Shown: positions 37,895 to 46,893 of the stretch, piece after piece | How positions within the stretch are numbered: position 1 is the stretch's first letter | Layout: each line of letters begins with the position of its first letter | Source of the DNA: Armatimonadota bacterium | Lineage (GTDB): Bacteria; Sysuimicrobiota; Sysuimicrobiia; Sysuimicrobiales; Kaftiobacteriaceae | Assembly (NCBI GenBank): GCA_031459765.1 | Contig: JAVKHY010000001.1 | Location: 285,701-349,700 of the forward strand | Direction: 5' to 3' | DNA: 64,000 bases | Position numbers and translations under genes: made by a program | The notes under the pieces: model-generated | Database searches by the model: none | What the model saw: the letters and a program-made list of their open reading frames with translations, nothing else | What the model was told of the DNA's origin: nothing

Positions 37895-37966
37895 CCCTGC
37901 CACCTCCCGCCGCGTTGTTGTCCGCCTCGTCCTATACGCCATCTCCCCGATCGCCCGCTTCGCGAT

Positions 37967-38959
37967 CTACGCTCGCTCGCTCACTGTGGCCTGATGCGTG
38001 CCGAGGAACTCGATGATCTGTCCCCGCGTGGGGATAGAGGCGACGGCGCCGAGGCCCGTGGTCGCCAGCGCCCCGGCCGCATTCGCCAGCCGGGCGGCTT
38101 CCGGCACGCCAGCGCCGGAGAGCCAGGCCGCGACGAAGACGCCGGCGAAGGCGTCGCCCGCCCCGGTGGTATCGACGACGTCCACGGGCCACGCCGACAG
38201 CGGGTACCGCTCCCCTTCCGCCGTAGCCACCAGACACCCCCTGGCCCCGCGCTTCAGCAGGACGAGGCGCGGTCCGAGAGCCAGGATCCTGTCCACCACG
38301 CCTTCGGCGGGCAGACCCGGATAGAGCAGCGCGGCGTCTTCGTCGCTGACGAACACGAGATGGGCGCGGGAAAAGGTCTGCGTCACCACCTGCCGCGCCG
38401 TGTCCAGGGGCCACAGACGCGGGCGCACGTTGGCGTCGTAACTGATGGTTCCGCCGGAGCGCCCGACGATGGTCAGCGCGGCTTCAACCGTCTCCCGCGC
38501 CGAGGCGGAGATCGCCTGGGTGATCCCCGAGGTGTGGAACACCCGGGCTCCGGCCAGGTAGGATTCGTCGAGATCCTCCGGGCGCAGCCGCGAGGCCGGC
38601 GATCCGGACCGGTAGTAGGTGAACTCGTGGAGTCCCGCCTCCAGCAGGGAAATGAAGTACACGCCCGTGATCCCTTCGGGCTCGACGATGACGCGGCTGC
38701 GGTCCACGCCTTCCCGATCCCACAGGGCCAGGAAGGCCCGGCCGAACTCGTCTCCTCCCACCCGCGTCACATATCCGCAGGGTACGCCCATCCGCGCCAC
38801 GGCCACGATGAAGTTGGCCGTGTCCCCGCCGAATCCGCGGCGGAAGGTGCGCGCCTCGGCCAGCCCGCCCCGCTGTTCGGCGGCGAACTCGACCATCGGT
38901 TCGCCCAGCGCCACCACGGCCGGGACGCTGTTACCGCCCACCGTGCGTCTCCGTGGCAT
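37967..38959 (-). CDS. PfkB-family sugar kinase (2-keto-3-deoxygluconate-kinase-like)
   Basis: 330 residues. The ribokinase fold shows an N-terminal ALGEPMVEF, the GGDTANFIVAVARMG glycine motif, and the C-terminal signature DTTGAGDAFAG with the catalytic Asp. The YYRSGSPAS segment is typical of KDG kinases. It probably phosphorylates a 2-keto-3-deoxy sugar acid. ATG at 38959 overlaps the IclR gene by 29 nt and lacks a strong SD; a GTG slightly downstream is possible. A dapA-family aldolase gene in the same locus supports the keto-deoxy-acid role. Confidence 0.83.
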   Translation of the reverse strand: MPRRRTVGGNSVPAVVALGEPMVEFAAEQRGGLAEARTFRRGFGGDTANFIVAVARMGVPCGYVTRVGGDEFGRAFLALWDREGVDRSRVIVEPEGITGVYFISLLEAGLHEFTYYRSGSPASRLRPEDLDESYLAGARVFHTSGITQAISASARETVEAALTIVGRSGGTISYDANVRPRLWPLDTARQVVTQTFSRAHLVFVSDEDAALLYPGLPAEGVVDRILALGPRLVLLKRGARGCLVATAEGERYPLSAWPVDVVDTTGAGDAFAGVFVAAWLSGAGVPEAARLANAAGALATTGLGAVASIPTRGQIIEFLGTHQATVSERA

Positions 38960-39734
38960 GCTGTGTCCAGCCCAGCGCGCGTGACACCTGCTCGGCCGCC
39001 CGGCGCACCTCCGGGCCCAGCCGCCGCACCCGCTCCAGGGTGATCCGGCTGGCCGGCCCGGAAAGACTGATCGCTCCCACCACCTGCCGGCGATGGTCGA
39101 AGATGGGCGCGCCCACGCACCGGATGCCGTCCTCGTTCTCGATGTTGTCCACCGAGAAGCCGCGGGCGCGAACGGTGGCCAGCTCGGCGAAGAGCCGCCC
39201 GCGGTCGGTGATGGTGTTGGGCGTGCGGCGCGGCATCCCCACCGCGTCCAGGATGCGGTTCACCTCATCGACGGGAAGGTGCGCCAGCATCGCCTTCCCC
39301 AGCGCCGTGCTGTGCGCGGGCATGATCTTGCCGATCGCCGAGGCCATGCGCATCGGACCGGGCGACTCCACCTTGTCGATGTAGACCACCTGCCCCTGCT
39401 CCAGTACGGCCAGGTGCGCCGTCTCGCCGGTGCGGTCGCGCAGGTCGAGCAGGACGCTTCGGCCGGCCGCGCGGAGCTCCAGCTGCTCGAGCCGCTGCCC
39501 GGCCAGCCACAGAATCCTGGGTCCGATGACATATCCCCCGTCGGTGAGCGCCGTCATGCCCTGCAGGGTGAGGGTCTGCATCAGGCGGTAGATCGTGGGT
39601 CGGGGGAGGCCGACCTCAGCACTGAGCTGGGTCACGCTCAGAGGCCGCCCGGCCCGGCCCAGCGCGGTGAGCAGCGCAATGACGCGCTGAACGGAGTGGA
39701 CCGGGGTCGGCGTCCGGGCGGTGCGCGGTCTCAT
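38931..39734 (-). CDS. IclR-family transcriptional regulator (sugar-acid locus, KdgR-like)
   Basis: 267 residues. Winged HTH LSVTQLSAEVGLPRPTIYRL at about residues 37-56, then the effector domain with HSTALGKAMLA and the VGAISLSGP strand typical of IclR/KdgR proteins. It is followed by the kinase and transporter genes. The region directly before its ATG carries overlapping TGTCC/GGACA palindromes (39737-39761), so it probably represses its own operon and responds to a keto-deoxy acid. Confidence 0.88.
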   Translation of the reverse strand: MRPRTARTPTPVHSVQRVIALLTALGRAGRPLSVTQLSAEVGLPRPTIYRLMQTLTLQGMTALTDGGYVIGPRILWLAGQRLEQLELRAAGRSVLLDLRDRTGETAHLAVLEQGQVVYIDKVESPGPMRMASAIGKIMPAHSTALGKAMLAHLPVDEVNRILDAVGMPRRTPNTITDRGRLFAELATVRARGFSVDNIENEDGIRCVGAPIFDHRRQVVGAISLSGPASRITLERVRRLGPEVRRAAEQVSRALGWTQHATETHGGR

Positions 39735-39736
39735 GG

Positions 39737-39761
39737 TGTCCGTATTTCGGACAATTTGTCC
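39737..39761. promoter_or_regulatory. overlapping palindromic operators before the sugar-acid iclR
   Basis: Two overlapping perfect inverted repeats occupy this site: TGTCCG-N5-CGGACA (39737-39753) and GGACAA-T-TTGTCC (39749-39761). They give three alternating TGTCC half-sites. On the minus strand a TATTAT (39775 to 39770) could be the -10, placing the operators between the transcription start and the ATG at 39734. Autorepression by roadblock is inferred. Confidence 0.6.
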
Positions 39762-39839
39762 TTATCTTGATAATAACAGATCCGGCCGAATCCGGCGAGG
39801 CCCCCGAGGCGGCGGTAGTCCTACCGACCGTGGGGCGTC

Positions 39840-40697
39840 TCAGGCCAGGCCGGCGAGCTGCAGGATGGGCCGGGGGTCGTAGTCCTCCGGGGCGGGCAGC
39901 AGCGGCGGGCGCACCGAGCCCATGGGCCGTCCGTGGCGGGCCTCGGCCAGGCGTTTGAGGACGGCCGGCGCGGCATACTCCTTCGTCATGGCCCGGATCT
40001 GCTGGAGGCGCGCGGACAGGGAGATCCCGGCCTCGGCGTCCCCGCGCTGCGCCAGGGCGTAAATCTCCACGATGCGCTCCGGGACGGCATTGGCCAGCGC
40101 CGAGATCATCCCCGCCGCGCCCGCCGTGAGACGGGTCCACAGGTCGTCTTCAGTGCCGATCAGCACCTGCTTCCCCGCGGCGCGGACCGCTTCCGCGTAC
40201 CCCTGCTCGCCGCCCGAGTCTTTGACCCCCCAGACGTCGAGGGAAGCGACGAGCCCGGGAGGGACGGGCACGGCGTACTTGGGGACGTGGTACAGAATCA
40301 CCGGCTGCCTCGCCGCAGCGAGGACCGGCTCGAAGAAGCGGCGCAGCCCGTCCGCGGAGGGCGGCTTGAAGTAGTACGGCGGCAGGACGAGCACCGCGGC
40401 GGCCGGCATCTCCGCGATGGCGCCGACCAGTTCCAGCGTTTCCGGCAGGTTTCCCTCCATGACCGCGGGGACGATCTGGCAGCGCAGCCCGCGGGCGAAG
40501 AGGTGTTCCAGGGCGCGCCGTTTCTCAGTTAGGGCGATCGAGGGACCCTCGCCGTTCGTCCCGAAAAAGACGATCCCCTCGACCCCATGGGAAGCCAGCC
40601 ATTCGCCGTGTCCGGCCAGCGCGGCGAGGTCGATCGCCCCGGAGGCCGTGAAGGGGGTCACGGAGGCAACGTAGACGCCGCCGAGCATCGAGGCCAT
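39840..40697 (-). CDS. DapA-family aldolase (dihydrodipicolinate synthase superfamily)
   Basis: 285-residue class I aldolase barrel. The Schiff-base Lys is K159 in VWGVKDS and the catalytic Tyr is Y136 in LYHVPKY. The GTTGE pyruvate-carboxylate motif reads GTNGE (residues 46-50). DapA proper usually has GTTGE, and the neighbours are sugar-acid genes, so a 2-keto-3-deoxy-acid or 4-hydroxy-2-oxoglutarate-type aldolase is more likely than lysine biosynthesis. Starts at ATG 40697 or 40688, neither with a clear SD. It is divergent from the T-box-controlled operon. Confidence 0.82.
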   Translation of the reverse strand: MASMLGGVYVASVTPFTASGAIDLAALAGHGEWLASHGVEGIVFFGTNGEGPSIALTEKRRALEHLFARGLRCQIVPAVMEGNLPETLELVGAIAEMPAAAVLVLPPYYFKPPSADGLRRFFEPVLAAARQPVILYHVPKYAVPVPPGLVASLDVWGVKDSGGEQGYAEAVRAAGKQVLIGTEDDLWTRLTAGAAGMISALANAVPERIVEIYALAQRGDAEAGISLSARLQQIRAMTKEYAAPAVLKRLAEARHGRPMGSVRPPLLPAPEDYDPRPILQLAGLA

Positions 40698-40778
40698 GCA
40701 CGGTATGGGTTCGCCGCCCGGGGCGGTGTCCCTGGCCGAGGCGCAGGGCCGTGGGCAGGAGGCCGGCCTTGACGCCTG

Positions 40779-40787
40779 TGCTATAAT
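40779..40787 (+). promoter_or_regulatory. extended -10 promoter of the aro/trp supraoperon
   Basis: TGCTATAAT (extended -10 with a perfect TATAAT at 40782-40787). No -35 match lies at normal spacing; a TTGACG at 40769-40774 is too close to pair with it. Transcription should begin near 40794, at the 5' end of the T-box leader. Confidence 0.8.
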
Positions 40788-40793
40788 AGCGCT

Positions 40794-41090
40794 TACACAA
40801 GCCGCATACGGCCGATGAACGGGAGGAGTACCCGCTCGCACGGACTGCAGAGAGAGCCGCCGGGGGTGGGAAGGCGGCAGTCACGGAGCGGGGAATGGGC
40901 CCGCAAGGCGCGGACCGAACCCTGATCGGGTCGTAGGCTCCGCCGGAGTTCTCCACCGTCATCACAGGAGAAGGGGATCGAGCCCAGGCTCCGTCCCCTG
41001 AGAGCGCGGGTCCGGGTCGGACTCGAAGCCGGGTGGCACCGCGGGAGCTGAACCTCTCGCCCCAAATCGTGGGGTGAGGGGTTTTGTGTT
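40794..41090 (+). promoter_or_regulatory. T-box leader with UGG (Trp) specifier
   Basis: The T-box sequence GGGTGGCACCGCGGG lies at 41031-41045, followed by an intrinsic terminator. Stem I is clear: GGAGGAGTA on the 5' side faces GAATGGG on the 3' side, flanked by pairing CCCGCTC/GAGCGGG above and CGGG/CCCG below. The distal AGAGAG-GCCG bulge region also fits. The specifier triplet directly after GAA is TGG at 40896-40898, a tryptophan codon. Uncharged tRNA-Trp should stabilise the antiterminator and switch on aroF-tyrA-trpEGDC-trpS-trpFBA. Specifier assignment is by hand alignment. Confidence 0.93.
41051..41085 (+). terminator. regulated intrinsic terminator of the T-box
   Basis: A stem of about 11-13 bp pairs CCTCTCGCCCC (41053-41063) with GGGGTGAGGGG (41071-41081) around a 7-nt loop, then GTTTTGTGTTT. 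Its 5' arm overlaps the region that forms the antiterminator with the T-box sequence. Confidence 0.9.
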
Positions 41091-41118
41091 TGCGGCCGGC
41101 GACAGCGGAGGATACGAG

Positions 41119-42165
41119 ATGATCGTCGTCATGGAGCCTCACGCCTCGCGCGAGCAGATCAACGACATCGTGCGGAAGATCCAGGACGCCGGGTTGGGCA
41201 GCCACATCTCGGCCGGGGTCGAGCGCACGATCATCGGCGTCGTCGGCGACAGCCACACCAAGGAGCAGCTGCGCCAGTCGCTCGAGGCCTCGCCCGGTGT
41301 GGAGAAGGTCGTCCTGATCCTGCAGCCCTTCAAGCTGGTCAGCCGCGACTTCAAACCTGAGGACTCGGTTATCGACGTGGAGGGGGTGCGCTTCGGGGAC
41401 GGTTCCGTGGTGGTCATCGCCGGGCCCTGCTCGGTGGAGAGCCGGGAGCAGATCCTGCGCACAGCGCGGGCGGTGAAGGCTTCCGGGGCCGTGATGCTGC
41501 GCGGCGGGGCGTTCAAGCCGCGCACCTCACCCTACTCCTTCCAGGGGCTGGAGGAAGAAGGGTTGCGGTACCTGGCCGAGGCCCGGGCCGAGACCGGCCT
41601 GCCGGTGGTCACCGAGGCGATGGACGCCGCCCAGCTCCTGCTGGTCATCAAGTATGCGGACATGGTGCAGATCGGCGCCCGCAACATGCAGAACTACACC
41701 CTGCTGCGCGAGGTGGGGCGCGCCCGGCACCCCGTGCTTCTGAAGCGCGGCCCCAGCGCCACGATCCAAGAACTGCTCCTGGCCGCCGAGTACATCATGA
41801 GCGAGGGGAACTACCACATCGTGCTGTGCGAGCGCGGTATCCGCAGCTTCGACAACTACACCCGGTACACCCTCGACCTCTCCGCCGTGCCGGTGCTCAG
41901 GCAGCTGACGCACCTGCCGGTGATCGTCGATCCCAGTCAGGCCAGCGGGAAGGCCCGCTATGTTCCGCCGCTGGCCAAGGCGGCCGTGGCCGCCGGCGCG
42001 GCCGGGCTGATCATCGAGGTCCATCCCGAGCCGGAGAAGGCCCTGAGCGACGGACCCCAGCAACTCACGCCGGAGGTCTTTGCCCAGCTGATGAGAGAAC
42101 TCACCCCGCTGGCCGCCGCGCTGGGTCGTCGGGTGCAGACGCCGGCGGCCGTGCGGGCGCCATGA
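41119..42165 (+). CDS. aroF: 3-deoxy-7-phosphoheptulonate synthase with N-terminal regulatory domain
   Basis: 348 residues. Condenses PEP and erythrose-4-phosphate in the first shikimate step. Residues 1-75 form a ferredoxin/ACT-like regulatory domain of the type that gives Tyr/Phe feedback in the Thermotoga enzyme. The barrel follows, with IAGPCSVES, RGGAFKPRTSPY, IGARNMQN, LLKRGPSAT and VDPSQASG. ATG at 41119 is chosen because GGAGG lies 7 nt upstream; an upstream GTG sits inside the terminator. First gene after the T-box, it overlaps tyrA by 4 nt. Confidence 0.96.
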   Translation: MIVVMEPHASREQINDIVRKIQDAGLGSHISAGVERTIIGVVGDSHTKEQLRQSLEASPGVEKVVLILQPFKLVSRDFKPEDSVIDVEGVRFGDGSVVVIAGPCSVESREQILRTARAVKASGAVMLRGGAFKPRTSPYSFQGLEEEGLRYLAEARAETGLPVVTEAMDAAQLLLVIKYADMVQIGARNMQNYTLLREVGRARHPVLLKRGPSATIQELLLAAEYIMSEGNYHIVLCERGIRSFDNYTRYTLDLSAVPVLRQLTHLPVIVDPSQASGKARYVPPLAKAAVAAGAAGLIIEVHPEPEKALSDGPQQLTPEVFAQLMRELTPLAAALGRRVQTPAAVRAP

Positions 42166-42995
42166 TCGGTCCCCGCACCGTCGGGATCGTCGGTCTGGGG
42201 CTGATCGGGACCTCCCTCGGCCTGGCCATCCGGCAGCGCCGGGTGGCGGAACGCGTGGTGGGCGTGGACGTGGACGCCAGCGCCGTGGAGGCCGCGCGGG
42301 CGCGGGGCGCCCTGGACAAAGGGGCGACCACCGACGACCTCCTGCACGAAGCGGACCTCGTCGTCGTGGCCGTTCCCCCCGACGCGGTGGTCGAGGTCGC
42401 CGTCCGGGCGGCGGAGGTGCTGCGCGCGGGGGCGGTCATTACGGACGTGGCGTCCATCAAGGCCCCGATCGTGAGCGACCTCGAGCGAAGGCTGCCGCGC
42501 CGGGTGCGGTATGTCGGCGGGCACCCGATGGCGGGCTCCGAGCGCAGCGGCCCGCAGGCCGCCGACGCCCAGTTGCTCCTGGGCCGGCCGTTCATCATCA
42601 CCCCGACGGCGGCGGGCGACCGTGAGGCGGTGGAGATGGTGTCGACCCTGGCCCGCGGGATGGGCATGCGGCCGGTGGTGCTGGACGCCCGGGAGCACGA
42701 CGATCTGGTCGCTCAGGTCAGCCACCTGCCCTATCTCCTGGCCGTGGCCGTGCTCAACGCCGCCTCGGAGGCGGCGCTGCCCCTGCAGGGCCCGGGATTT
42801 GGTGGGATCAGCCGGCTGGCCGCCAGCCCGGTGGAGATGTGGACGCAGATCTGCGCCGGCAACGCGGCGGCGATCCGGCGGGCGCTGGGCCGGGTGCGCA
42901 CGGAACTGGACGAGCTGGAGCGGGCGCTGGGCGATCGGGAGGCGCTGGCCGCGGTGCTGCGGCGTGCCCGCCGGCGGGCGGGACTGGAAGGCTAG
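42162..42995 (+). CDS. tyrA: prephenate dehydrogenase
   Basis: 277 residues. NAD-binding GLGLIGTSLGLA at the N-terminus, then DVASIK, the GGHPMAGSE motif with the catalytic His, and the C-terminal helical HDDLVAQVSHLPY segment with the second His. It oxidises and decarboxylates prephenate to 4-hydroxyphenylpyruvate for tyrosine. No ACT domain is attached. Its ATG overlaps the aroF stop (ATGA). It sits ahead of trpE, so tyrosine synthesis is under the same T-box as tryptophan. Confidence 0.94.
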   Translation: MIGPRTVGIVGLGLIGTSLGLAIRQRRVAERVVGVDVDASAVEAARARGALDKGATTDDLLHEADLVVVAVPPDAVVEVAVRAAEVLRAGAVITDVASIKAPIVSDLERRLPRRVRYVGGHPMAGSERSGPQAADAQLLLGRPFIITPTAAGDREAVEMVSTLARGMGMRPVVLDAREHDDLVAQVSHLPYLLAVAVLNAASEAALPLQGPGFGGISRLAASPVEMWTQICAGNAAAIRRALGRVRTELDELERALGDREALAAVLRRARRRAGLEG

Positions 42996-43003
42996 GTGGC
43001 CTG

Positions 43004-44476
43004 GTGCTGGACATCGCTCCGAGCAAGACGGAATTCTTGAGCCGAACCCGGTCGGGGAACCTGATCCCGGTCTCCTGCGAGCTGCCCGCGGACCTGGAGA
43101 CGCCGATCTCGGTGTTCCTCAAGGTGCGCGATCAGGGCCACGCCTTCCTGCTGGAGAGCGTGGAGGGCGGCGAGCGCATCGGCCGATACTCCTTCATCGG
43201 CGCGGGGCCGACGCTGCTCGTCATCTCGCAGGGGGAGCAGGTCGAACTCCGCCAGGGCGGGCGCGTGGACCGGAAGACGGCCGATGTGCTGGAGGTGGTC
43301 CGGGAGATCCTGAGCCGCCACCGTCTGGTTGCCGATCCGGGGCTGCCGCGCTTTTCCGGCGGGGCGGTGGGCTACTTCGGCTACGACCTGGTGCGGTCGT
43401 GGGAGCGGCTGCCCCACCGGCCGCCGGATGACCTGGCCCTGCCCACCTGCTACCTGGCTGTGACCGACACGGTGGTGATCTTCGACCACGTGCGGCACAC
43501 GATGAAGATTGTGGCCAACGCCCTGGTGGACGACGACGGCGGCGCCGCCTACCGCGCGGCGGTGGAGAAGGTCCAGCGCCTCTACGAGCGGCTGCGGGCG
43601 CCGCTGATCCCTCCGCAGGGCGCGGGACGGGTGCAGCCGGTGATGGACACGGACATGCCGGTGGCCGGATTCCTCAGCGCCGTGGAGCGGGCCAAGGAGT
43701 ACATCCGGGCCGGCGATGTCTTCCAGGTGGTGCTGTCGCGGCGGTTCTCGATGGGCCTGGAGGGCGTGGACGGCCTGGAGATCTACCGCGCCCTGCGCAC
43801 GGTGAACCCATCGCCGTACATGTTTTTCCTGGACTTCGCGGGGGTGAAGGTCATCGGTTCTTCCCCCGAACTGCTGGTCCGCCTGGAGAACGGCGTGGTC
43901 GAGACGCGGCCGCTGGCCGGGACGCGGCCGCGCGGGGCGACGGAGGCCGAGGACCTGACGATGGAGGCGCAGTTGCTGGCCGACGAGAAGGAGCGCGCCG
44001 AGCACGTGATGCTGGTGGACCTGGGGCGCAACGATCTGGGGCGGGTCTGTGCGTACGGGACGGTCCGCGTTACCGACCTGATGAGCGTGGAGCGGTTCAG
44101 CCACGTGATGCACATCGTCTCGGACGTCCAGGGCCGCCTGCGGGCGGGCCTGGACGCGGTGGATGTGCTGCGGGCCTGTTTCCCGGCCGGCACGGTGACC
44201 GGGGCGCCCAAGGTGCGGGCCATGGAAATCATCGACGAGCTCGAGCCGGTGGCGCGCGGGCCGTACGCGGGGGCCGTCGGGTATCTCGGCTTTTCGGGGA
44301 ACATGGACACCGCGATCACCATCCGCACCATCGTCGCCACGGGCGAGCGGGCCTACCTCCAGGCCGGCGCCGGGATCGTCGCCGACTCGGTGCCCGAACG
44401 CGAGTACGTCGAGACGGTGAGCAAAGCCAAGGCGCTGGTCCGGGCCATCGAGCGTGTGGGGAGGGTGCGCCCGTGA
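43004..44476 (+). CDS. trpE: anthranilate synthase component I
   Basis: 490 residues. Converts chorismate to anthranilate with TrpG. The N-terminal Trp-feedback motif LLES is at about residues 49-52. The catalytic domain has [19 protein letters not shown] and [20 protein letters not shown] at 43004, 8 nt after the tyrA stop, gives a normal-length N-terminus. The stop overlaps trpG by 4 nt. Confidence 0.95.
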   Translation: MLDIAPSKTEFLSRTRSGNLIPVSCELPADLETPISVFLKVRDQGHAFLLESVEGGERIGRYSFIGAGPTLLVISQGEQVELRQGGRVDRKTADVLEVVREILSRHRLVADPGLPRFSGGAVGYFGYDLVRSWERLPHRPPDDLALPTCYLAVTDTVVIFDHVRHTMKIVANALVDDDGGAAYRAAVEKVQRLYERLRAPLIPPQGAGRVQPVMDTDMPVAGFLSAVERAKEYIRAGDVFQVVLSRRFSMGLEGVDGLEIYRALRTVNPSPYMFFLDFAGVKVIGSSPELLVRLENGVVETRPLAGTRPRGATEAEDLTMEAQLLADEKERAEHVMLVDLGRNDLGRVCAYGTVRVTDLMSVERFSHVMHIVSDVQGRLRAGLDAVDVLRACFPAGTVTGAPKVRAMEIIDELEPVARGPYAGAVGYLGFSGNMDTAITIRTIVATGERAYLQAGAGIVADSVPEREYVETVSKAKALVRAIERVGRVRP

Positions 44477-45072
44477 TCATTGTGATCGACAACTACGACT
44501 CCTTCACCTACAACCTCGTGCAGTACCTCGGGGAGATGGCCGGGGAGATCCGCGTGTTCCGCAACGATCAGGTCCGGCCGGGCGAGGTCGCCCGGCTGAG
44601 GCCACAGGCGGTGGTGATCTCTCCGGGGCCCTGCACGCCGGCCGAGGCCGGCGTCTCCGTGCCGCTGATCCGGGCGCTGGCCGGTACGGTGCCCATCCTG
44701 GGCGTCTGCCTCGGGCATCAGGCCATCGGCGCGGCCTTCGGCGGGCAGGTCGTCCGGGCCCCCGTCCCGGTGCACGGCAAGGTCTCGGAGGTGCGCCACG
44801 ACGGCCAGACCATTTTCCGCGGTCTCCCCAACCCGCTCTGGGGCACCCGCTATCACTCCCTGGTCATCGAGCGCGCGTCGCTGCCCGGGGTCCTGGAGGT
44901 GTCGGCGGAACTGGCCGACGGGACCATCATGGGCGTGCGCCACCGCGAGGTTCTGGTGGAGGGGGTGCAGTTTCATCCCGAATCGGTCCTCACCACGCCG
45001 GGCCGGCAGCTGCTGCGGAACTTCCTGGAGCTGGCCGGGGTGCCGCCGGTCGCGCCGTCGAGGAGGAGTTGA
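44473..45072 (+). CDS. trpG: anthranilate synthase component II (glutamine amidotransferase)
   Basis: 199-residue class I glutaminase supplying ammonia to TrpE. The nucleophile is C79 in LGVCLGHQ and the His/Glu pair is H168 and E170 in FHPES. The oxyanion PGPCTP motif is present. It could also serve PabA for folate, as in Bacillus. GTG start overlaps the trpE stop. Confidence 0.94.
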   Translation: MIIVIDNYDSFTYNLVQYLGEMAGEIRVFRNDQVRPGEVARLRPQAVVISPGPCTPAEAGVSVPLIRALAGTVPILGVCLGHQAIGAAFGGQVVRAPVPVHGKVSEVRHDGQTIFRGLPNPLWGTRYHSLVIERASLPGVLEVSAELADGTIMGVRHREVLVEGVQFHPESVLTTPGRQLLRNFLELAGVPPVAPSRRS

Positions 45073-45085
45073 GGAGGCGGGCGTC

Positions 45086-46108
45086 GTGGAGATCAAGGAT
45101 GCGATCCGCAAGGTGGTAGGGCGGGAGCACCTCACCGAGGCCGAGGCCCACGGGGCCATGGGCCGGGTGATGGACGGACAGGCCACGCCTGCGCAGATCG
45201 CCGCCCTGATCACGGCGCTGCGCATGAAGGGCGAGACGGTGGAGGAGATCGCCGGATTCGCCCGGGCCATGCGGGAGCGCGCCCGGCGGATCACGCCCAG
45301 CGCATCGGCGCTGATCGACATCGTCGGCACCGGCGGCGACCGCCTGAGCACCTTCAACATCTCCACGACCAGCGCCTTCGTCGTTGCCGCCGCGGGCGGG
45401 TATGTGGCCAAACACGGCAACCGTGCCGTTTCGCGCCTCTGCGGCGCCGCGGACGTCCTCGAAGCCCTGGGGGTGCCGGTCCAGGTGCCTCCGGAGGTGG
45501 CGCGGCGCGCCATCGAGGACATCGGCATCGGCTTCCTGTTTGCGCCGATCTACCACGCGGCGATGAAGCACGCCGTGGCCCCGCGCCGGGAGATCGCCAT
45601 CCGCACCGTGTTCAATATCCTCGGGCCGCTGACCAATCCGGCGGACGCGGCTTACCTGGTCGTAGGCACGTACGATCCGTCCCTGACAGAAATCATGGCC
45701 CGGGTGCTGGGTGAGATGGGGGCCCGCCGCGCCCTCGTCGTCCACGGGCTGGACGGGATCGACGAGGTCTCCACCCTCGGGCCGACCCGGGTTTCGGAGC
45801 TGCGGGACGGTCAGGTGCGCACCTACACCGTCACCCCCGACGATCTCGGGGTGCCGCCGGCGAAGCCGGCCGACATCGGCGGTGGATCGCCGGAGGAGAA
45901 CGCGGCGATCGCGACGGCCGTCCTGCGGGGAGAGGACGGCCCGCGGACGGACATCGTGCTGGCCAACGCCGGCGCCGCCCTGATGACCGCGGGCCTCGCC
46001 GACAGCTGGGCCGAAGGGGTGGCCCTGGCCCGCCGGGCGGTGACCTCGGGTGCGGCGTACGAAAAACTGGAGGCCCTGCGGGCGCACAGCAGAGCGGCCG
46101 TCTCTTGA
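45086..46108 (+). CDS. trpD: anthranilate phosphoribosyltransferase
   Basis: 340 residues. Attaches phosphoribose to anthranilate. The PRPP-binding DIVGTGGDRLSTFNIST motif lies near residue 75, then KHGNRAVS and the second metal site in VVHGLDGIDEVS. Starts at GTG 45086, 13 nt after trpG. The stop TGA overlaps a possible TTG start of trpC. Confidence 0.95.
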   Translation: MEIKDAIRKVVGREHLTEAEAHGAMGRVMDGQATPAQIAALITALRMKGETVEEIAGFARAMRERARRITPSASALIDIVGTGGDRLSTFNISTTSAFVVAAAGGYVAKHGNRAVSRLCGAADVLEALGVPVQVPPEVARRAIEDIGIGFLFAPIYHAAMKHAVAPRREIAIRTVFNILGPLTNPADAAYLVVGTYDPSLTEIMARVLGEMGARRALVVHGLDGIDEVSTLGPTRVSELRDGQVRTYTVTPDDLGVPPAKPADIGGGSPEENAAIATAVLRGEDGPRTDIVLANAGAALMTAGLADSWAEGVALARRAVTSGAAYEKLEALRAHSRAAVS

Positions 46109-46116
46109 ACAGCAGC

Positions 46117-46893
46117 ATGATCCTGGACGAGATCCTTGCCTATAAACAGCAAGAGGTCCTGCGGCGAGCGGCGGTACGCTCGCCGCGCGAGGTGGCCGCC
46201 GCCGCCGCGACGGCCCCTGCGCCGCCGGACTTCCTGGGCGCCCTGAGAGGGCGGGGTCTGGCCGTGATCGCCGAGATCAAGGGGGCGTCGCCTTCGGCGG
46301 GGACGATCCGCGCGGCGTACGATCCGGTGGCCGTGGCCGCCGCGTACGAGGCCGGCGGCGCCGCGGCGCTGTCGGTGCTCACCGACGCGAAGTATTTCCG
46401 CGGGTCGTGGGAGGCCCTGGGGCGGGTGGCGCGGTCCACGCGGCTGCCGGTGCTGTGCAAGGAGTTTATCGTCGATCCCTACCAGATCGACGAGGCCCGC
46501 GCCGCCGGGGCCGCCGCCGTGTTGTTGATCGCCGCAGCCACGCCCGGGCGACGGCTGCGGGCCTACCTGGAGCACGCCCGCCGGCGCGGGCTCGACGCCC
46601 TGGTGGAGGTTCACACCGCCCGGGAGGTGGCCGTCGCCCTCGAGGCCGGCGCCGAGGCGATCGGCATCAACAACCGGGATCTGCGTACACTGGAGGTAGA
46701 TCTGGAGACCACGGCCCGGCTGCGGCCGCTTATCCCGCCGGGAGTGGTCGTGGTCAGCGAGAGCGGGTTCGCCAGCCGGGCGGAGGTGGAGGCGGTGATG
46801 CGCCTGGGCGTGGACGCCATTCTGGTGGGGACCAACCTGATGCGCAGCCCCGATCCCGGTGCTGCGCTGCGGACCCTGAGGGGGGAGCAATGA
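46117..46893 (+). CDS. trpC: indole-3-glycerol phosphate synthase
   Basis: 258 residues from the ATG at 46117 (262 from a TTG at 46105 that overlaps the trpD stop; neither has a clear SD). Barrel motifs include [11 protein letters not shown], the catalytic Lys of [19 protein letters not shown] and SESGF. It closes carboxyphenylaminodeoxyribulose phosphate to indoleglycerol phosphate. The stop overlaps the trpS ATG. Confidence 0.95.
   Translation: MILDEILAYKQQEVLRRAAVRSPREVAAAAATAPAPPDFLGALRGRGLAVIAEIKGASPSAGTIRAAYDPVAVAAAYEAGGAAALSVLTDAKYFRGSWEALGRVARSTRLPVLCKEFIVDPYQIDEARAAGAAAVLLIAAATPGRRLRAYLEHARRRGLDALVEVHTAREVAVALEAGAEAIGINNRDLRTLEVDLETTARLRPLIPPGVVVVSESGFASRAEVEAVMRLGVDAILVGTNLMRSPDPGAALRTLRGEQ

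Noticed and set aside
39840-40697. dapA of lysine biosynthesis
   Set aside because: The neighbours are sugar-acid genes under an IclR regulator, and the GTTGE motif is GTNGE. A catabolic aldolase is more likely.
40769-40787. TTGACG plus TATAAT as a normal -35/-10 pair for the T-box operon
   Set aside because: The spacer is only 7 nt. An extended -10 (TGCTATAAT) explains the promoter better.
40780-41118. Leader-peptide attenuation of the trp genes
   Set aside because: No short frame with tandem Trp codons was found. The conserved T-box and terminator account for the leader.
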